Below, in pieces: positions 41,066 to 49,220 of a stretch of 64,000 bases of DNA. Within the stretch, counting starts at the first letter, position 1. Every line of letters starts with the position of its first letter. Below the pieces are notes generated by a model. It saw nothing but the letters and a program-made list of their open reading frames with translations. It made no database searches and was not told the origin of the DNA. Source of the DNA: Sulfurovum zhangzhouensis. GTDB taxonomy: Bacteria; Campylobacterota; Campylobacteria; Campylobacterales; Sulfurovaceae. The translations under genes and the position numbers were made by a program. Where the stretch lies: the NCBI RefSeq assembly GCF_030347965.1, contig NZ_JAQIBD010000001.1, positions 248,001-312,000 on the forward strand, given 5' to 3'.

Positions 41066-42228
41066 TGAGCACAGAAAAACTACTACTCAAAGCCAAAAGC
41101 CAGCTAACGCTCAAGCATCCCTATTTTGGTATGCTTGCTTCAAGACTCAAACATGAAAGCAGTGACACTATCAGGGGATATGCCAGCAACGGGGTACGAT
41201 TTTTATATAATCCCGAATTTATCTCCAAACGCAGTATCGATGAAGTGATGTTCATACTGACAAATTGTGTGATGCACCATATACTTGCACACCAACAGCG
41301 CCGTCTTAATCGTAAGGGCTCACTATGGCAGCTTGCCACTGACTATGCGATCAACAACATGCTCCATCAAAACGGTCTGCATATTCCTCAAGGTGCCAAC
41401 TTCAATGAAGAGTATCAAGGAATGTACGCCGAAGAGATCTATGATCTGATCAAAGAAGCCTACTTCGGTGAGATCGATGATGCTTTTAACAGTGACAATA
41501 ACGGACCAAATGATAACCTTCTAGCACCAGATAACGCCAATGATGAACAAAATTGTAATGAAAGCGGTGACTTCTCAAACCTTAACAATATAGAAGATGA
41601 CCTTGATAGCCAAACAGAATCTGAGTGGCAGTATGCAGCATCCATCTCACAGGAGCTGGCACAGCGTAAAAGTGCTATGCCATCAGGGCTTGACCGTTTG
41701 GCAAAAAAAATGCAAGCCCATGATATAGACTGGCGTTTTGAGCTTTATAATGCTATCAACCGTCATATGCGTAATAACTATGCTTTCATGCCCCCCAATA
41801 AAAAACATATTCACCGGGGCTTTATCCTGCCATCACTGACCAGCGATACCTTAAGTCTATGTGTAGCGATAGATACATCAGGATCTATCAATGATGAACT
41901 ACTGGGTATTTTTATGGAAGAGTTTAAAACGATCATGCAAAACTTCCCTGCTGTACAGATAGAGCTTATCATCGCTGATGCAAAAGTACATGCCCACTAT
42001 ACTTTCCAGGGAGGTGAAAAGATGGACTTTCCGCTCAAAGGAGGCGGTGGTACGGATTATCGACCTGTGTTTGACTATATCGATTCACAGTTACCTTTGA
42101 CAACCATGCTGCTCTACTTTACCGATGGCGACGGATGGTATCCAAAACGTATGCCTTCTTATGAAGTTCTATGGGCACTTTCCAGACCTCATAAGGTACC
42201 CTTTGGAAGACCTTTGATGATCTTATAA
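41065..42228 (+). CDS. VWA domain protein (DUF2201-like), second copy
   Basis: Partner of the second MoxR ATPase, 387 residues. The N-terminal metallopeptidase-like region has CVMHHILAHQQRR near residue 72. An acidic asparagine-rich linker (about 145-190) joins it to the C-terminal VWA-like domain with the metal-adhesion motif DTSGS near residue 270, GGGGTDYRP near 330 and FTDGDGWYP near 353. The metal site is more complete than in the first copy (DRSMS). It is translationally coupled to the ATPase gene (overlap of one base). Confidence 0.85.
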   Translation: MSTEKLLLKAKSQLTLKHPYFGMLASRLKHESSDTIRGYASNGVRFLYNPEFISKRSIDEVMFILTNCVMHHILAHQQRRLNRKGSLWQLATDYAINNMLHQNGLHIPQGANFNEEYQGMYAEEIYDLIKEAYFGEIDDAFNSDNNGPNDNLLAPDNANDEQNCNESGDFSNLNNIEDDLDSQTESEWQYAASISQELAQRKSAMPSGLDRLAKKMQAHDIDWRFELYNAINRHMRNNYAFMPPNKKHIHRGFILPSLTSDTLSLCVAIDTSGSINDELLGIFMEEFKTIMQNFPAVQIELIIADAKVHAHYTFQGGEKMDFPLKGGGGTDYRPVFDYIDSQLPLTTMLLYFTDGDGWYPKRMPSYEVLWALSRPHKVPFGRPLMIL

Positions 42229-42330
42229 ATGATATACGATCATTTTTACCTGACTAAAAAATGATCTCCTTTTTGCACACACTCTTCATGTAGCTGTGCT
42301 ATACTGTATGTATAATGATCCAAGGAACAA

Positions 42331-43086
42331 ATGATGGACAGTTCTTCAATCAAAGGTATATTATGTGATATCGGTGGGGTACTATATGTCGGCGACACTC
42401 CTTATCCAGGTGCTGTTGAAGCGATTAATAGGCTTAAAGCCTCCTATCCCATACGTTTTTTGACCAATACTACACAGAAAACCGGTGCTCAGGTCGTCGC
42501 TAACCTGCAAAAGATGGGCTTTGACATCGATGCATCCGAAGTGATCACCGCGCTGGATGTCACCAAGTCCTATCTGCAACAGCAACACAGCAAAGCTGTA
42601 CTCCTCCTTACAGATGCTGCAACGAAATTTTTCGATGATCTCCCTGAAAATCCATGCCGTTATGTTGTTGTAGGAGATGCACAGGAAAACTTTACCTATC
42701 AACAGCTTAATGCAGCATTCCGTACATTGATGCACGGAGGTGTGCTACTTGCTGCAGCCAATAACCGTTATTTTAAAGACCATGATGGAGAACTCAGTAT
42801 GGATGCCGGTCCGTTTGTCTCAGCACTGGAATATGCTTCTGGGAAAAAAGCGCATATCATTGGCAAACCAAGCCATGATTTTTACCATCTTGCCTGCGCC
42901 TCAATAGGAGTGGATCCCCGAAATGCAGTGATGATAGGCGATGATATTCAAAGTGATATTTCAGGTGCACAGGAAGCAGGCCTTCAGGCCATACTGGTAC
43001 GTACCGGGAAATTTTCACCTTCCGATCTGGATAGTTCTATTGTCCCTGATGCCGTATTCGACTCACTTGCTGACATTGTTTTATAA
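42331..43086 (+). CDS. HAD-superfamily IIA phosphatase (NagD/LHPP-like)
   Basis: A 251-residue haloacid-dehalogenase hydrolase. Motif I appears as LCDIGGVLYVGD near residue 12, with Asp followed by Ile-Gly instead of DxDG/T. Motif II is FLTNTT near 44, motif III lysine is IGKPSHDFY near 178 and motif IV is MIGDDIQSDISGA near 200. It resembles LHPP/NagD enzymes that act on small phosphorylated compounds. A sigma-70-like promoter and an AAGGAAC site precede the start. Confidence 0.85.
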   Translation: MMDSSSIKGILCDIGGVLYVGDTPYPGAVEAINRLKASYPIRFLTNTTQKTGAQVVANLQKMGFDIDASEVITALDVTKSYLQQQHSKAVLLLTDAATKFFDDLPENPCRYVVVGDAQENFTYQQLNAAFRTLMHGGVLLAAANNRYFKDHDGELSMDAGPFVSALEYASGKKAHIIGKPSHDFYHLACASIGVDPRNAVMIGDDIQSDISGAQEAGLQAILVRTGKFSPSDLDSSIVPDAVFDSLADIVL

Positions 43087-43102
43087 TCATTCATGACAAT
43101 GT

Positions 43103-43142
43103 CATCTTTTCAAAAAGTGTTCAAACCCTCTTTGAGAAGATG
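43103..43142 (+). terminator. terminator after the HAD phosphatase gene
   Basis: CATCTTTTCAAA (43103-43114) pairs with TTTGAGAAGATG (43131-43142) in a 12-pair stem with one G-T pair; AAATTTTTAT follows. Confidence 0.65.
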
Positions 43143-43272
43143 AAATTTTTATAGAACTATAAAGCCTCTTCACAACATTTCACGACATTCATTCGTACTC
43201 AGTGCTAAAGTGCTTTATAGTCTCTCTTTTTGTTCTTTTTGATCCCCATATTACTCCCTGTCAAAATATCTA

Positions 43273-43428
43273 TTACTCACAATCCATCTCATATGTACAA
43301 TCCGTTAGATCAAAAATAAGATCCAGTTCATTCTTATACCCAAAACCATCACCTTCGATATCATCCAGATGGTGAATGTAATGATTAAACCCAAAATCTT
43401 CTACCTCAATAATATTACAGTCATGCAT
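43273..43428 (-). CDS. 51-residue acidic protein under a sigma-54 promoter
   Basis: A very small acidic protein that starts MHDCNIIEVEDFGFNHYIHH and ends with a CTYEMDCE segment; three cysteines and several histidines could bind metal. The ATG at 43428 has AAAGGAGACA before it; a frame running to 43455 is less likely. No family is recognised. Its candidate sigma-54 promoter lies about 70 bases upstream together with a perfect CGACA-ATTT-TGTCG dyad. Confidence 0.6.
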   Translation of the reverse strand: MHDCNIIEVEDFGFNHYIHHLDDIEGDGFGYKNELDLIFDLTDCTYEMDCE

Positions 43429-43498
43429 GTTGTCTCCTTTATATAATGACTTCATTAAATACTATTACACTTTTCATTCCCGAAAAATCAGCACAAAT

Positions 43499-43516
43499 AT
43501 GCAATTTTCATACTAA
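43499..43516 (-). promoter_or_regulatory. sigma-54 promoter of the 51-residue gene
   Basis: The minus strand reads TTAGTATGAAAATTGCAT, with AG and GC ten bases apart. The dyad ACGACA-ATTT-TGTCGT at 43530-43543 stands only about 16 bases upstream. Confidence 0.55.
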
Positions 43517-43832
43517 AAAATTCAAAGTACGACAATTTTGTCGTGTTTTGGTTGTATAACCGTTTTTGAAAATATTTTGTCTATAGAAGCGTGGATAATT
43601 ATATGTTTGAAGAGTGATCATGGATAGAAGGATGAAGAATACATAACAAATAAAACTATTTTGTCTACTTTTCAATAATATATACATCACTATGAAATAA
43701 CATTTGCCTAAAAAAAGACCATAGTTATTTATTATCTCCATCAATTAAATGTTAGACTATAAATCATTACTCTATTTATGTATCAGGTTTCTGACAACTT
43801 CCTTTTTCATTCATAGCAAAAAAGGGGAAACG
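43517..43832. other. intergenic region with dyad, no clear gene
   Basis: Apart from the ACGACA-ATTT-TGTCGT dyad at 43530-43543, this AT-rich stretch shows no supported gene. The frame of the following acetyltransferase is open from an ATG at 43749, but that part lacks a ribosome binding site. Confidence 0.5.
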
Positions 43833-44471
43833 TTGCAGGAATTTCATCTTGAACATCTTAACAGAAACGCATATATAGACTCTATCGCACAGATCAAAGA
43901 TAAAAAAAGTCTTGGGTTTGCAAACCTTGCCTTATACTGGTGGGATCGACATTTCAGTTGGAAAGCACATGGATGTGTCGTACTTTCTAATGAAAAGCAA
44001 GAACATCTCAGTTACATCTTTTACAAAATAGACCGTTACAATGAATACATTACTATCCATAATATTTTCACGCCTCTGAAGTTCAGAAGACATGGATATG
44101 CCAGTCAACTTTTTGAACTCGTATTCCAGACAGCAGAGCAGAAGAACGTCAGTCGTTTCCGTATGACGTGTGTACCGCAATCACTAAGCTTTTATCTTAC
44201 GATGGGAGTTGTTTACTGGGGGATTAATAGCCTGGGGGACTACTACTGTGATCTACCGATGCCTAAAGGAGGTATCACTCAGATAGAAAAGATGGTAAAA
44301 GACACGGATCCAAGAGAATTGGCGGGAAAGCACCTTAACAGTATCATCTCAAAGGTAAAAGGCAATGTAGAAGAACTTGATGAAAAACAAACCAAAGTCT
44401 ATGAAGAACATATGGAACAACTTGCCGAGAGCTATCTATATAAAGAACTCATGATGATTGAAAATAAATAA
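43833..44471 (+). CDS. GNAT family N-acetyltransferase-like protein
   Basis: A protein of about 212 residues with one GNAT fold. The acetyl-CoA-binding segment IFTPLKFRRHGYASQLFELVF near residue 75 has the R/Q-x-x-G-x-A pattern, followed by RFRMTCVPQSLSFYLTMGV, the typical late strand and helix. The helical tail of about 80 residues is unusual. A TTG start at 43833 after AAAAGGGGA is preferred; an ATG at 43749 in the same frame has no ribosome binding site. The substrate is unknown. Confidence 0.65.
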   Translation: MQEFHLEHLNRNAYIDSIAQIKDKKSLGFANLALYWWDRHFSWKAHGCVVLSNEKQEHLSYIFYKIDRYNEYITIHNIFTPLKFRRHGYASQLFELVFQTAEQKNVSRFRMTCVPQSLSFYLTMGVVYWGINSLGDYYCDLPMPKGGITQIEKMVKDTDPRELAGKHLNSIISKVKGNVEELDEKQTKVYEEHMEQLAESYLYKELMMIENK

Positions 44472-44499
44472 TGATATGAATCATACGTTCTATTGAAAA

Positions 44500-44730
44500 C
44501 TATATTTCGCACGCTTCGACAAAAGAGCCGTTTTCAACAGAGATCACAAAATTGTCATCTACTTCAACACTGTCAAAGCCGTGTCTGCCGCAAAAAGTGT
44601 TATTGAGTGTATCTGCCCACTCATATGAGTGTTCTTCAGCCTCATCTTTGCTATTGAAGCTTCTTATCTGCTCAAGGTTGCGTTTTTTGGCACACGCACA
44701 CAGTTTTTCAATGACTACATGATACTGCAT
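44500..44730 (-). CDS. small cysteine protein, family A copy 2
   Basis: A 76-residue paralogue of the proteins at 31767 and 46218. Shared residues are YHVVIEKLCACAKKR, the TFCGRHGFD block and EVDDNFVIS. Its start overlaps the stop codon of the helical 61-residue gene by one base, so the two are cotranslated from the sigma-54 promoter at 44938. A short C-terminal tail adds a fourth cysteine. The function is unknown; a metal-binding or Fe-S-related role is a guess from the CxC and C-G-x-H motifs. Confidence 0.78.
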   Translation of the reverse strand: MQYHVVIEKLCACAKKRNLEQIRSFNSKDEAEEHSYEWADTLNNTFCGRHGFDSVEVDDNFVISVENGSFVEACEI

Positions 44731-44915
44731 TAACTTAACCTGCTGTTTATTGCTATCAGATAGAACTGATCTTTTAGTCTATTGAGCTGTTTGATCACCT
44801 GATCATGATGTTCAGTGTATAGATCAAAATTCTGATCCATAAAGTCATACATCTTGTCTATATCCGTGTAGATCTCTTCTAGAAGATTCTCTTTAATACG
44901 TTCTTGTATACACAT
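44730..44915 (-). CDS. small helical protein, family B copy 1
   Basis: A 61-residue, probably all-helical protein. Its paralogue is at 46670-46855, and the two share the long block EIYTDIDKMYDFM and then VIKQLN-x-LKDQFY. No cysteines are conserved between them. It has AAAGGAGCAATC before its ATG and a sigma-54 promoter 23-40 bases upstream. The arrangement B then A occurs twice around alanine dehydrogenase. The family is not recognised. Confidence 0.75.
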   Translation of the reverse strand: MCIQERIKENLLEEIYTDIDKMYDFMDQNFDLYTEHHDQVIKQLNRLKDQFYLIAINSRLS

Positions 44916-44937
44916 GATTGCTCCTTTATAGAGATAT

Positions 44938-44955
44938 CTGCAAAAATTATTCTAT
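44938..44955 (-). promoter_or_regulatory. sigma-54 promoter of the B1-A2 pair
   Basis: The minus strand reads ATAGAATAATTTTTGCAG, AG and GC ten bases apart; the start codon lies 25 bases after the -12 GC. Confidence 0.7.
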
Positions 44956-45017
44956 CATCTTCTAAACACTTTACCATCAGTGTCCAAGAAGAGATAAGAG
45001 CCCTATTGACTCTGACC

Positions 45018-46112
45018 TTATACTTGAACCTCGATTCCATGTGCAGCACCGACAGGAGCATTATAGAGTTTACCCTCATAGGTATTTAGTGCACTTTTAA
45101 AGACCGGAAATTGTTTCAATACCTCGTCTGTCCCCTCTTTTGCAAGTATTTTGACATAAGGCAATGTAGCATTGGAGAGTGCAAAGGTAGAGGTACGAGG
45201 ATAGGCACCCGGCATATTGGCAACACAGTAGTGAATGATCCCCTCCTCCACAAATGTCGGCTCAGTATGAGTAGTCGGCCGTGAACTCTCAAAACACCCG
45301 CCTTGGTCGATTGATACATCTACCAATACACTGCCGGGTTTCATAATACCCAGCATTTCACGTGTGATCAGTTTAGGTGCTTTAGCTCCCGGTATAAGTA
45401 CCGTACCTACAACAATATCACACTGAGGGAGTATCTGTGAAATCGTCTCATGCGTGCTGTACATAGTAGTTACATGTGGCGGTAATATATCTTTAAGATA
45501 ATGTAAGCGTTCTACATTGATATCAAATATAGTGACTTCGGCTCCAAGCCCGGCAGCTACTTCAGCTGCTGCTTTCCCCGCTACACCGCCGCCAAGTATC
45601 ATTACCCTGGCACGTTCAGTTCCTACTGCACCACCAGCAAGTAATCCAAGACCACCGTGATAACGTCCAAGATGTACAGTACCCATCAATGATGCTATTT
45701 TACCTGCTACTTCACTCATCGGTTCCAATAAAGGAAGTCGTCCTTCAACAGAAAGTGTCTCATAGGAAAAGGCAGTGACTTCTTTTTGCATCAATACCTC
45801 TGTAAGTCCCTTATCGGCAGCAAGGTGCAAATAGGTAAACAGTATCTGACCTTTACGCAACAGATCATACTCAGCAGCGATCGGCTCCTTGACCTTGACG
45901 ATCATTTCTGCCTCACCAAAAACATCTGCTGCATTCAGACTGATTACTGCTCCCGCATCACTATAGACGGTATCATGAAAACCGCTTCCCTCACCTGCAC
46001 CGCTCTGTACGATTACACGGTTTCCGGCTTGAACCAGTTCACGTACACCTGCGGGGGTTACAGCAACGCGAAACTCATCTGTTTTGATCTCTTTGGGCAC
46101 TCCGATGATCAT
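45018..46112 (-). CDS. ald: alanine dehydrogenase
   Basis: NAD-dependent enzyme that interconverts pyruvate plus ammonia with L-alanine. The start MIIGVPKEIKTDEFRVAVTPAGV, the lysine region VKVKEPIAAEYDLL near residue 72, the NAD fold VMILGGGVAGKAAAEVAAGLGAE near 170, and the late TSTFALSNATLPYV near 299 are family signatures. The length is 364 residues. It sits between two B/A small-protein modules in the nif region, so it may take up fixed ammonium into alanine. No clear -24/-12 element stands directly before it; it may be read through from the A3 gene 105 bases upstream. Confidence 0.95.
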   Translation of the reverse strand: MIIGVPKEIKTDEFRVAVTPAGVRELVQAGNRVIVQSGAGEGSGFHDTVYSDAGAVISLNAADVFGEAEMIVKVKEPIAAEYDLLRKGQILFTYLHLAADKGLTEVLMQKEVTAFSYETLSVEGRLPLLEPMSEVAGKIASLMGTVHLGRYHGGLGLLAGGAVGTERARVMILGGGVAGKAAAEVAAGLGAEVTIFDINVERLHYLKDILPPHVTTMYSTHETISQILPQCDIVVGTVLIPGAKAPKLITREMLGIMKPGSVLVDVSIDQGGCFESSRPTTHTEPTFVEEGIIHYCVANMPGAYPRTSTFALSNATLPYVKILAKEGTDEVLKQFPVFKSALNTYEGKLYNAPVGAAHGIEVQV

Positions 46113-46217
46113 CTTTTTCTCCTATCAAGAAATTACACTTAAATTCCGTAGAAAATGCTTGTACCATACCTGCTATTCTTTTCTATATAGTACAAAATAT
46201 ACCTTCAGTACAACCGA

Positions 46218-46430
46218 TTAGTAACTTCCTTCACCTACAGCGATCACATAATTGTCATCGACCTCTACCACATCAAACTCATGCATTCCACAAAAGGTTT
46301 CATTGAGCTCCTGTGCCCATGCTCTTGCTACCCTCATTGCATTCTCTTTATCATCAAATGTTTTGATCTGCGGCATCTGTTTTCTCTTTGCACATCTGCA
46401 CATCTTTTCTACGACAATATGGTGTTCCAT
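46218..46430 (-). CDS. small cysteine protein, family A copy 3
   Basis: A 70-residue paralogue of the proteins at 31767 and 44500. It begins MEHHIVVEKMCRCAKR, has TFDDKENA, then ETFCGMHEFD near residue 44 and EVDDNYVIAV. The CxC, FCG-x-H and EVDD motifs are invariant in all three copies. AAAGGAG precedes the ATG. It has its own sigma-54 promoter 87-104 bases upstream and may be cotranscribed with ald. Confidence 0.78.
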   Translation of the reverse strand: MEHHIVVEKMCRCAKRKQMPQIKTFDDKENAMRVARAWAQELNETFCGMHEFDVVEVDDNYVIAVGEGSY

Positions 46431-46516
46431 TTTTAACTCCTTTATAGATGAAATTCCCTATACAAGTTTCTACAAATACATCTTGTAAAAACCATCTATT
46501 ACTTACATCGTTTAAA

Positions 46517-46534
46517 ATGCATATAATGTTCTAG
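46517..46534 (-). promoter_or_regulatory. sigma-54 promoter of the third family A gene
   Basis: The minus strand reads CTAGAACATTATATGCATT with AG and GC ten bases apart. The leader to the start codon is about 77 bases and may hold regulatory structure. Confidence 0.7.
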
Positions 46535-46612
46535 TCAGAGGTTTTCTGAGAGACTTTTTTAAATATAGACAATAAAAAAGTAAAAAAGTGAATATACAAG
46601 GAAGCGATTAGA

Positions 46613-46636
46613 AAATCGTCCAAAAAAGGACGATTT
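46613..46636 (-). terminator. terminator after family B copy 2
   Basis: AAATCGTCC and GGACGATTT form a nine-pair stem with a six-base loop. On the minus strand the stem is followed by TTCT. It lies between the stop codon of the B2 gene and the A3 promoter. Confidence 0.65.
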
Positions 46637-46669
46637 GAGTAAAAATATAAGAGTAACCTGATTACTGTA

Positions 46670-46855
46670 TCAAGAGAGACTGCTTTGCTTTGCAATCATA
46701 TAGAACTGGTCTTTAAGCTTATTGAGCTGCTTGATCACCAACTTCTCATGTTCATCACTGAGAATAAAGTGCTGCTCCATAAAATCATACATCTTGTCTA
46801 TATCCGTATAGATCTCTTTAAGAAGATTCTCTTTGATCTGTTCTTGTACTGACAT
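46670..46855 (-). CDS. small helical protein, family B copy 2
   Basis: A 61-residue paralogue of the protein at 44730; they share about 70 percent of residues by eye, including KEIYTDIDKMYDFMEQ and KQLNKLKDQFYMIA. It follows the PAS gene by 38 bases and is followed by a terminator, so unlike copy 1 it is not translationally coupled to the next family A gene. The function is unknown. Confidence 0.75.
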   Translation of the reverse strand: MSVQEQIKENLLKEIYTDIDKMYDFMEQHFILSDEHEKLVIKQLNKLKDQFYMIAKQSSLS

Positions 46856-46893
46856 ACTAAACCCTTTGTGTGTGAATGATCAAGCAATATCTC

Positions 46894-47484
46894 TTATGCA
46901 AAAAGCTTTTTCATCTTTTCAAATAATGCACCGGTAATACCTTTTGGCTTCGCCAAGTCTTCGATATACTGATTGTACCCCTTACCTTTCTCTTCAAGAT
47001 AAGCTTCCAAATATTCAATCGAAGCATCCATACCATGTGTATTTTCTATCTCCAGCATTTTTTGATAGAGCGGCTCTATCTCTTTGATTACATTTTTTGG
47101 TGCTGCTTGTCTATAGGCAATATAGTTACGGATCTTTCCTTCTCTGTCTCTTTGGATATCAAAGTCGGTCGTTACCCAGTAGTGATCACCGTTTTTTGCC
47201 ATGTTTTTGACAACAGCCATTATGTTATGACCGCTCTTGATACTTTGCCACATAAGATAAAAGATCGCTTTTGGCATATCCGGATGTCTGAGTATACTGT
47301 GAGGAGAACCGATCAGCTCATTCTCCTTATATCCTGATATCTCTACAAATTTGTTATTTCCGTAAATGATCACACCTTTTTGATCTGTTTTACTCACCAG
47401 CATATCATTGGTGCTTAACTTGATCTCTTTATTGGTCGGATTTGGACGAAGCGACGTTGAAAGATCTGGATTTAGCATTGACAT
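46894..47484 (-). CDS. PAS-domain sensor protein
   Basis: A 196-residue cytosolic protein with one PAS domain (about residues 30-135): TDQKGVIIYGNNKFVEISGY, HSILRHPDMPKAIFYLMW and HYWVTTDFDIQRD. This Aer-like form binds FAD or heme in related proteins. No output domain follows, only a helical C-terminal segment. It lies between nifK and the B2 gene in the same direction and could be read through from nifHDK. It may sense redox or oxygen. Confidence 0.82.
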   Translation of the reverse strand: MSMLNPDLSTSLRPNPTNKEIKLSTNDMLVSKTDQKGVIIYGNNKFVEISGYKENELIGSPHSILRHPDMPKAIFYLMWQSIKSGHNIMAVVKNMAKNGDHYWVTTDFDIQRDREGKIRNYIAYRQAAPKNVIKEIEPLYQKMLEIENTHGMDASIEYLEAYLEEKGKGYNQYIEDLAKPKGITGALFEKMKKLFA

Positions 47485-47627
47485 TTACTCTCCTTGGCTT
47501 TAAAGTTAGAAAAAATTATCATCCAAAAAATGGACGCAATAAAAATACATATATTTTATTGAATGGATAAAACATATGTATTCTTAGTATGAGAAAGAAA
47601 ACAATGTAATAATATTGTTTTTAGTAT

Positions 47628-47654
47628 CTCCTCACCCGCTGAATAGGTGAGGAG
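47628..47654 (-). terminator. stem-loop downstream of nifK
   Basis: CTCCTCACC and GGTGAGGAG form a perfect nine-pair stem with a nine-base loop 19 bases after the nifK stop codon. There is no T run on the minus strand, so it may stabilise the nifHDK mRNA 3' end or act as a leaky terminator. Confidence 0.5.
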
Positions 47655-47672
47655 AAAGGAAGATTACGTTGT

Positions 47673-49220
47673 TTATCTCACAAGGTCGAAGAAGTAGTCA
47701 GTACTTGCAATACCTTTTGTATCTTCGTCTAGTTGGTCAAGCACTTTGTTTGTGATCCATGTCAACAAGTTAAGTGCTCCGTCATATCCACTGATAGAAT
47801 ATCTGTGGAGGTGATGTCTATCAAAGATAGGGAACCCGATATAAATTAGCGGAGTACCTGTATCTCTCATCAACTCTTTACCATAAGAGTTACCGATCAT
47901 AAAGTCAACCGGCTCAGTAAAGAGAAGTGATCTCATATGCCAGAGGTCTTTACCAGCCCATACATGACAATCTGCTGCAGCAGGAGAAGTATCAAGCAAT
48001 GCTCTCATCTCTTCTTCCCAGCCTCTTGGCGCGTTGTGGCAAAGTACGTGTGTTGGCTCTGCACCCATCTCAAGAAGGAATGAAACTACACCGATTAGGA
48101 AGTCAGGATCTCCCCAGATCGCGAATTTCTTACCATGCATATATGGATAAGAATCCTGCATTGCATCTACAAGTCTACCACGCTCAGTTTTAAGTGAAGC
48201 AGGAATTTCTTTACCTGTAAGCTCAGCAAGCTTCATAACAAACTCGTCAGTACCTCTTAGACCGATTGGGTTAAGTTCAGCACTGTCTTTTTGTTTCCAA
48301 CGCTTAGTGATCATCTTCATTGTTTTAGCAGTTGAATACTTTTGAAGAGAGATTGTTGCTTTTGCATTGATAGAATTTCTTGCATCCTCAATCTTCGTAC
48401 CGCCTGCGAACATTTGGTAATCACCTGCCGGCATATCCCATTGGTCAGAGTGGTCACCAAGCATTACATAGTTTGCACCAAACTCTTCAGCAATATGTTT
48501 AACTGAACGGATTGAACCGATATACGTTTCAAAACCAGGGATGATGTTGATGCTGTCAGTTTCCTCACCTTTGTTACCTTCAGTAAGCTGCTGAAGTGCA
48601 CCTTGCATCATGTTATCGTAACCAGTAATGTGGCTACCAACGAATGATGGTGTATGTGCATAAGTGATAGGGAATTCTTCTGGAAGGTATTCTCCACCAT
48701 CTTCTTCTTTAGCTGCTACAGCGAAGGCATAAAGGTCATCACCGATAACTTCAGCCATACAAGTAGTTGAAACCATGATCATATCAGGCTTATAAAGTGC
48801 CGCACAGTTTTTCAAACCGTCTTTCATGTTTACAAGACCACCGAATACCGCTGCATCTTCTGTCATAGAGTCAGAAACACATGGTGTTGGCTCTTTAAAG
48901 TGTCTTGTAAAGTATGATCTAAAGTAAGCAACACATCCGTGTGATCCGTGAACGTATGGCATTGTGTTTTCAAAACCAAGTGCTACCATCACGGCACCAA
49001 GTGGTTGACATGCTTTAGCAGGGTTTACTGTGATCGCCTCTCTTGCAAGGTTTTTCTCACGGTAATCCCAAGTCTTAGTCCACTCAGCTACTTCAGCAAC
49101 TTTTGCAGGGTCAATTGCACCCATTCCGCCTTCGAACTCTTTTTTGTCCTTAAGTACCTTTTGGTACTCAGGTCTTTGGAAGAGTTTTTGTCCGTTTACG
49201 ATGTTATCTACTTCTTGCAT
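47673..49220 (-). CDS. nifK: nitrogenase MoFe protein beta subunit
   Basis: Beta subunit of dinitrogenase, which shares the P-cluster with NifD. P-cluster cysteines can be placed in NPAKACQPLGAVMVALGF near residue 72, VHGSHGCVAYFRSYFTRHF near 95 and STTCMAEVIGDDL near 153. The length of 515 residues is normal. Its ATG overlaps the nifD stop codon (TAATG), so translation is coupled. It is the last gene of the nifH operon. Confidence 0.97.
   Translation of the reverse strand: MQEVDNIVNGQKLFQRPEYQKVLKDKKEFEGGMGAIDPAKVAEVAEWTKTWDYREKNLAREAITVNPAKACQPLGAVMVALGFENTMPYVHGSHGCVAYFRSYFTRHFKEPTPCVSDSMTEDAAVFGGLVNMKDGLKNCAALYKPDMIMVSTTCMAEVIGDDLYAFAVAAKEEDGGEYLPEEFPITYAHTPSFVGSHITGYDNMMQGALQQLTEGNKGEETDSINIIPGFETYIGSIRSVKHIAEEFGANYVMLGDHSDQWDMPAGDYQMFAGGTKIEDARNSINAKATISLQKYSTAKTMKMITKRWKQKDSAELNPIGLRGTDEFVMKLAELTGKEIPASLKTERGRLVDAMQDSYPYMHGKKFAIWGDPDFLIGVVSFLLEMGAEPTHVLCHNAPRGWEEEMRALLDTSPAAADCHVWAGKDLWHMRSLLFTEPVDFMIGNSYGKELMRDTGTPLIYIGFPIFDRHHLHRYSISGYDGALNLLTWITNKVLDQLDEDTKGIASTDYFFDLVR

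Noticed and set aside
43749-43832. N-terminal part of the acetyltransferase from ATG 43749
   Set aside because: No ribosome binding site before the ATG, while AAAAGGGGA stands before a TTG at 43833 that fits the domain start; kept as an alternative only.
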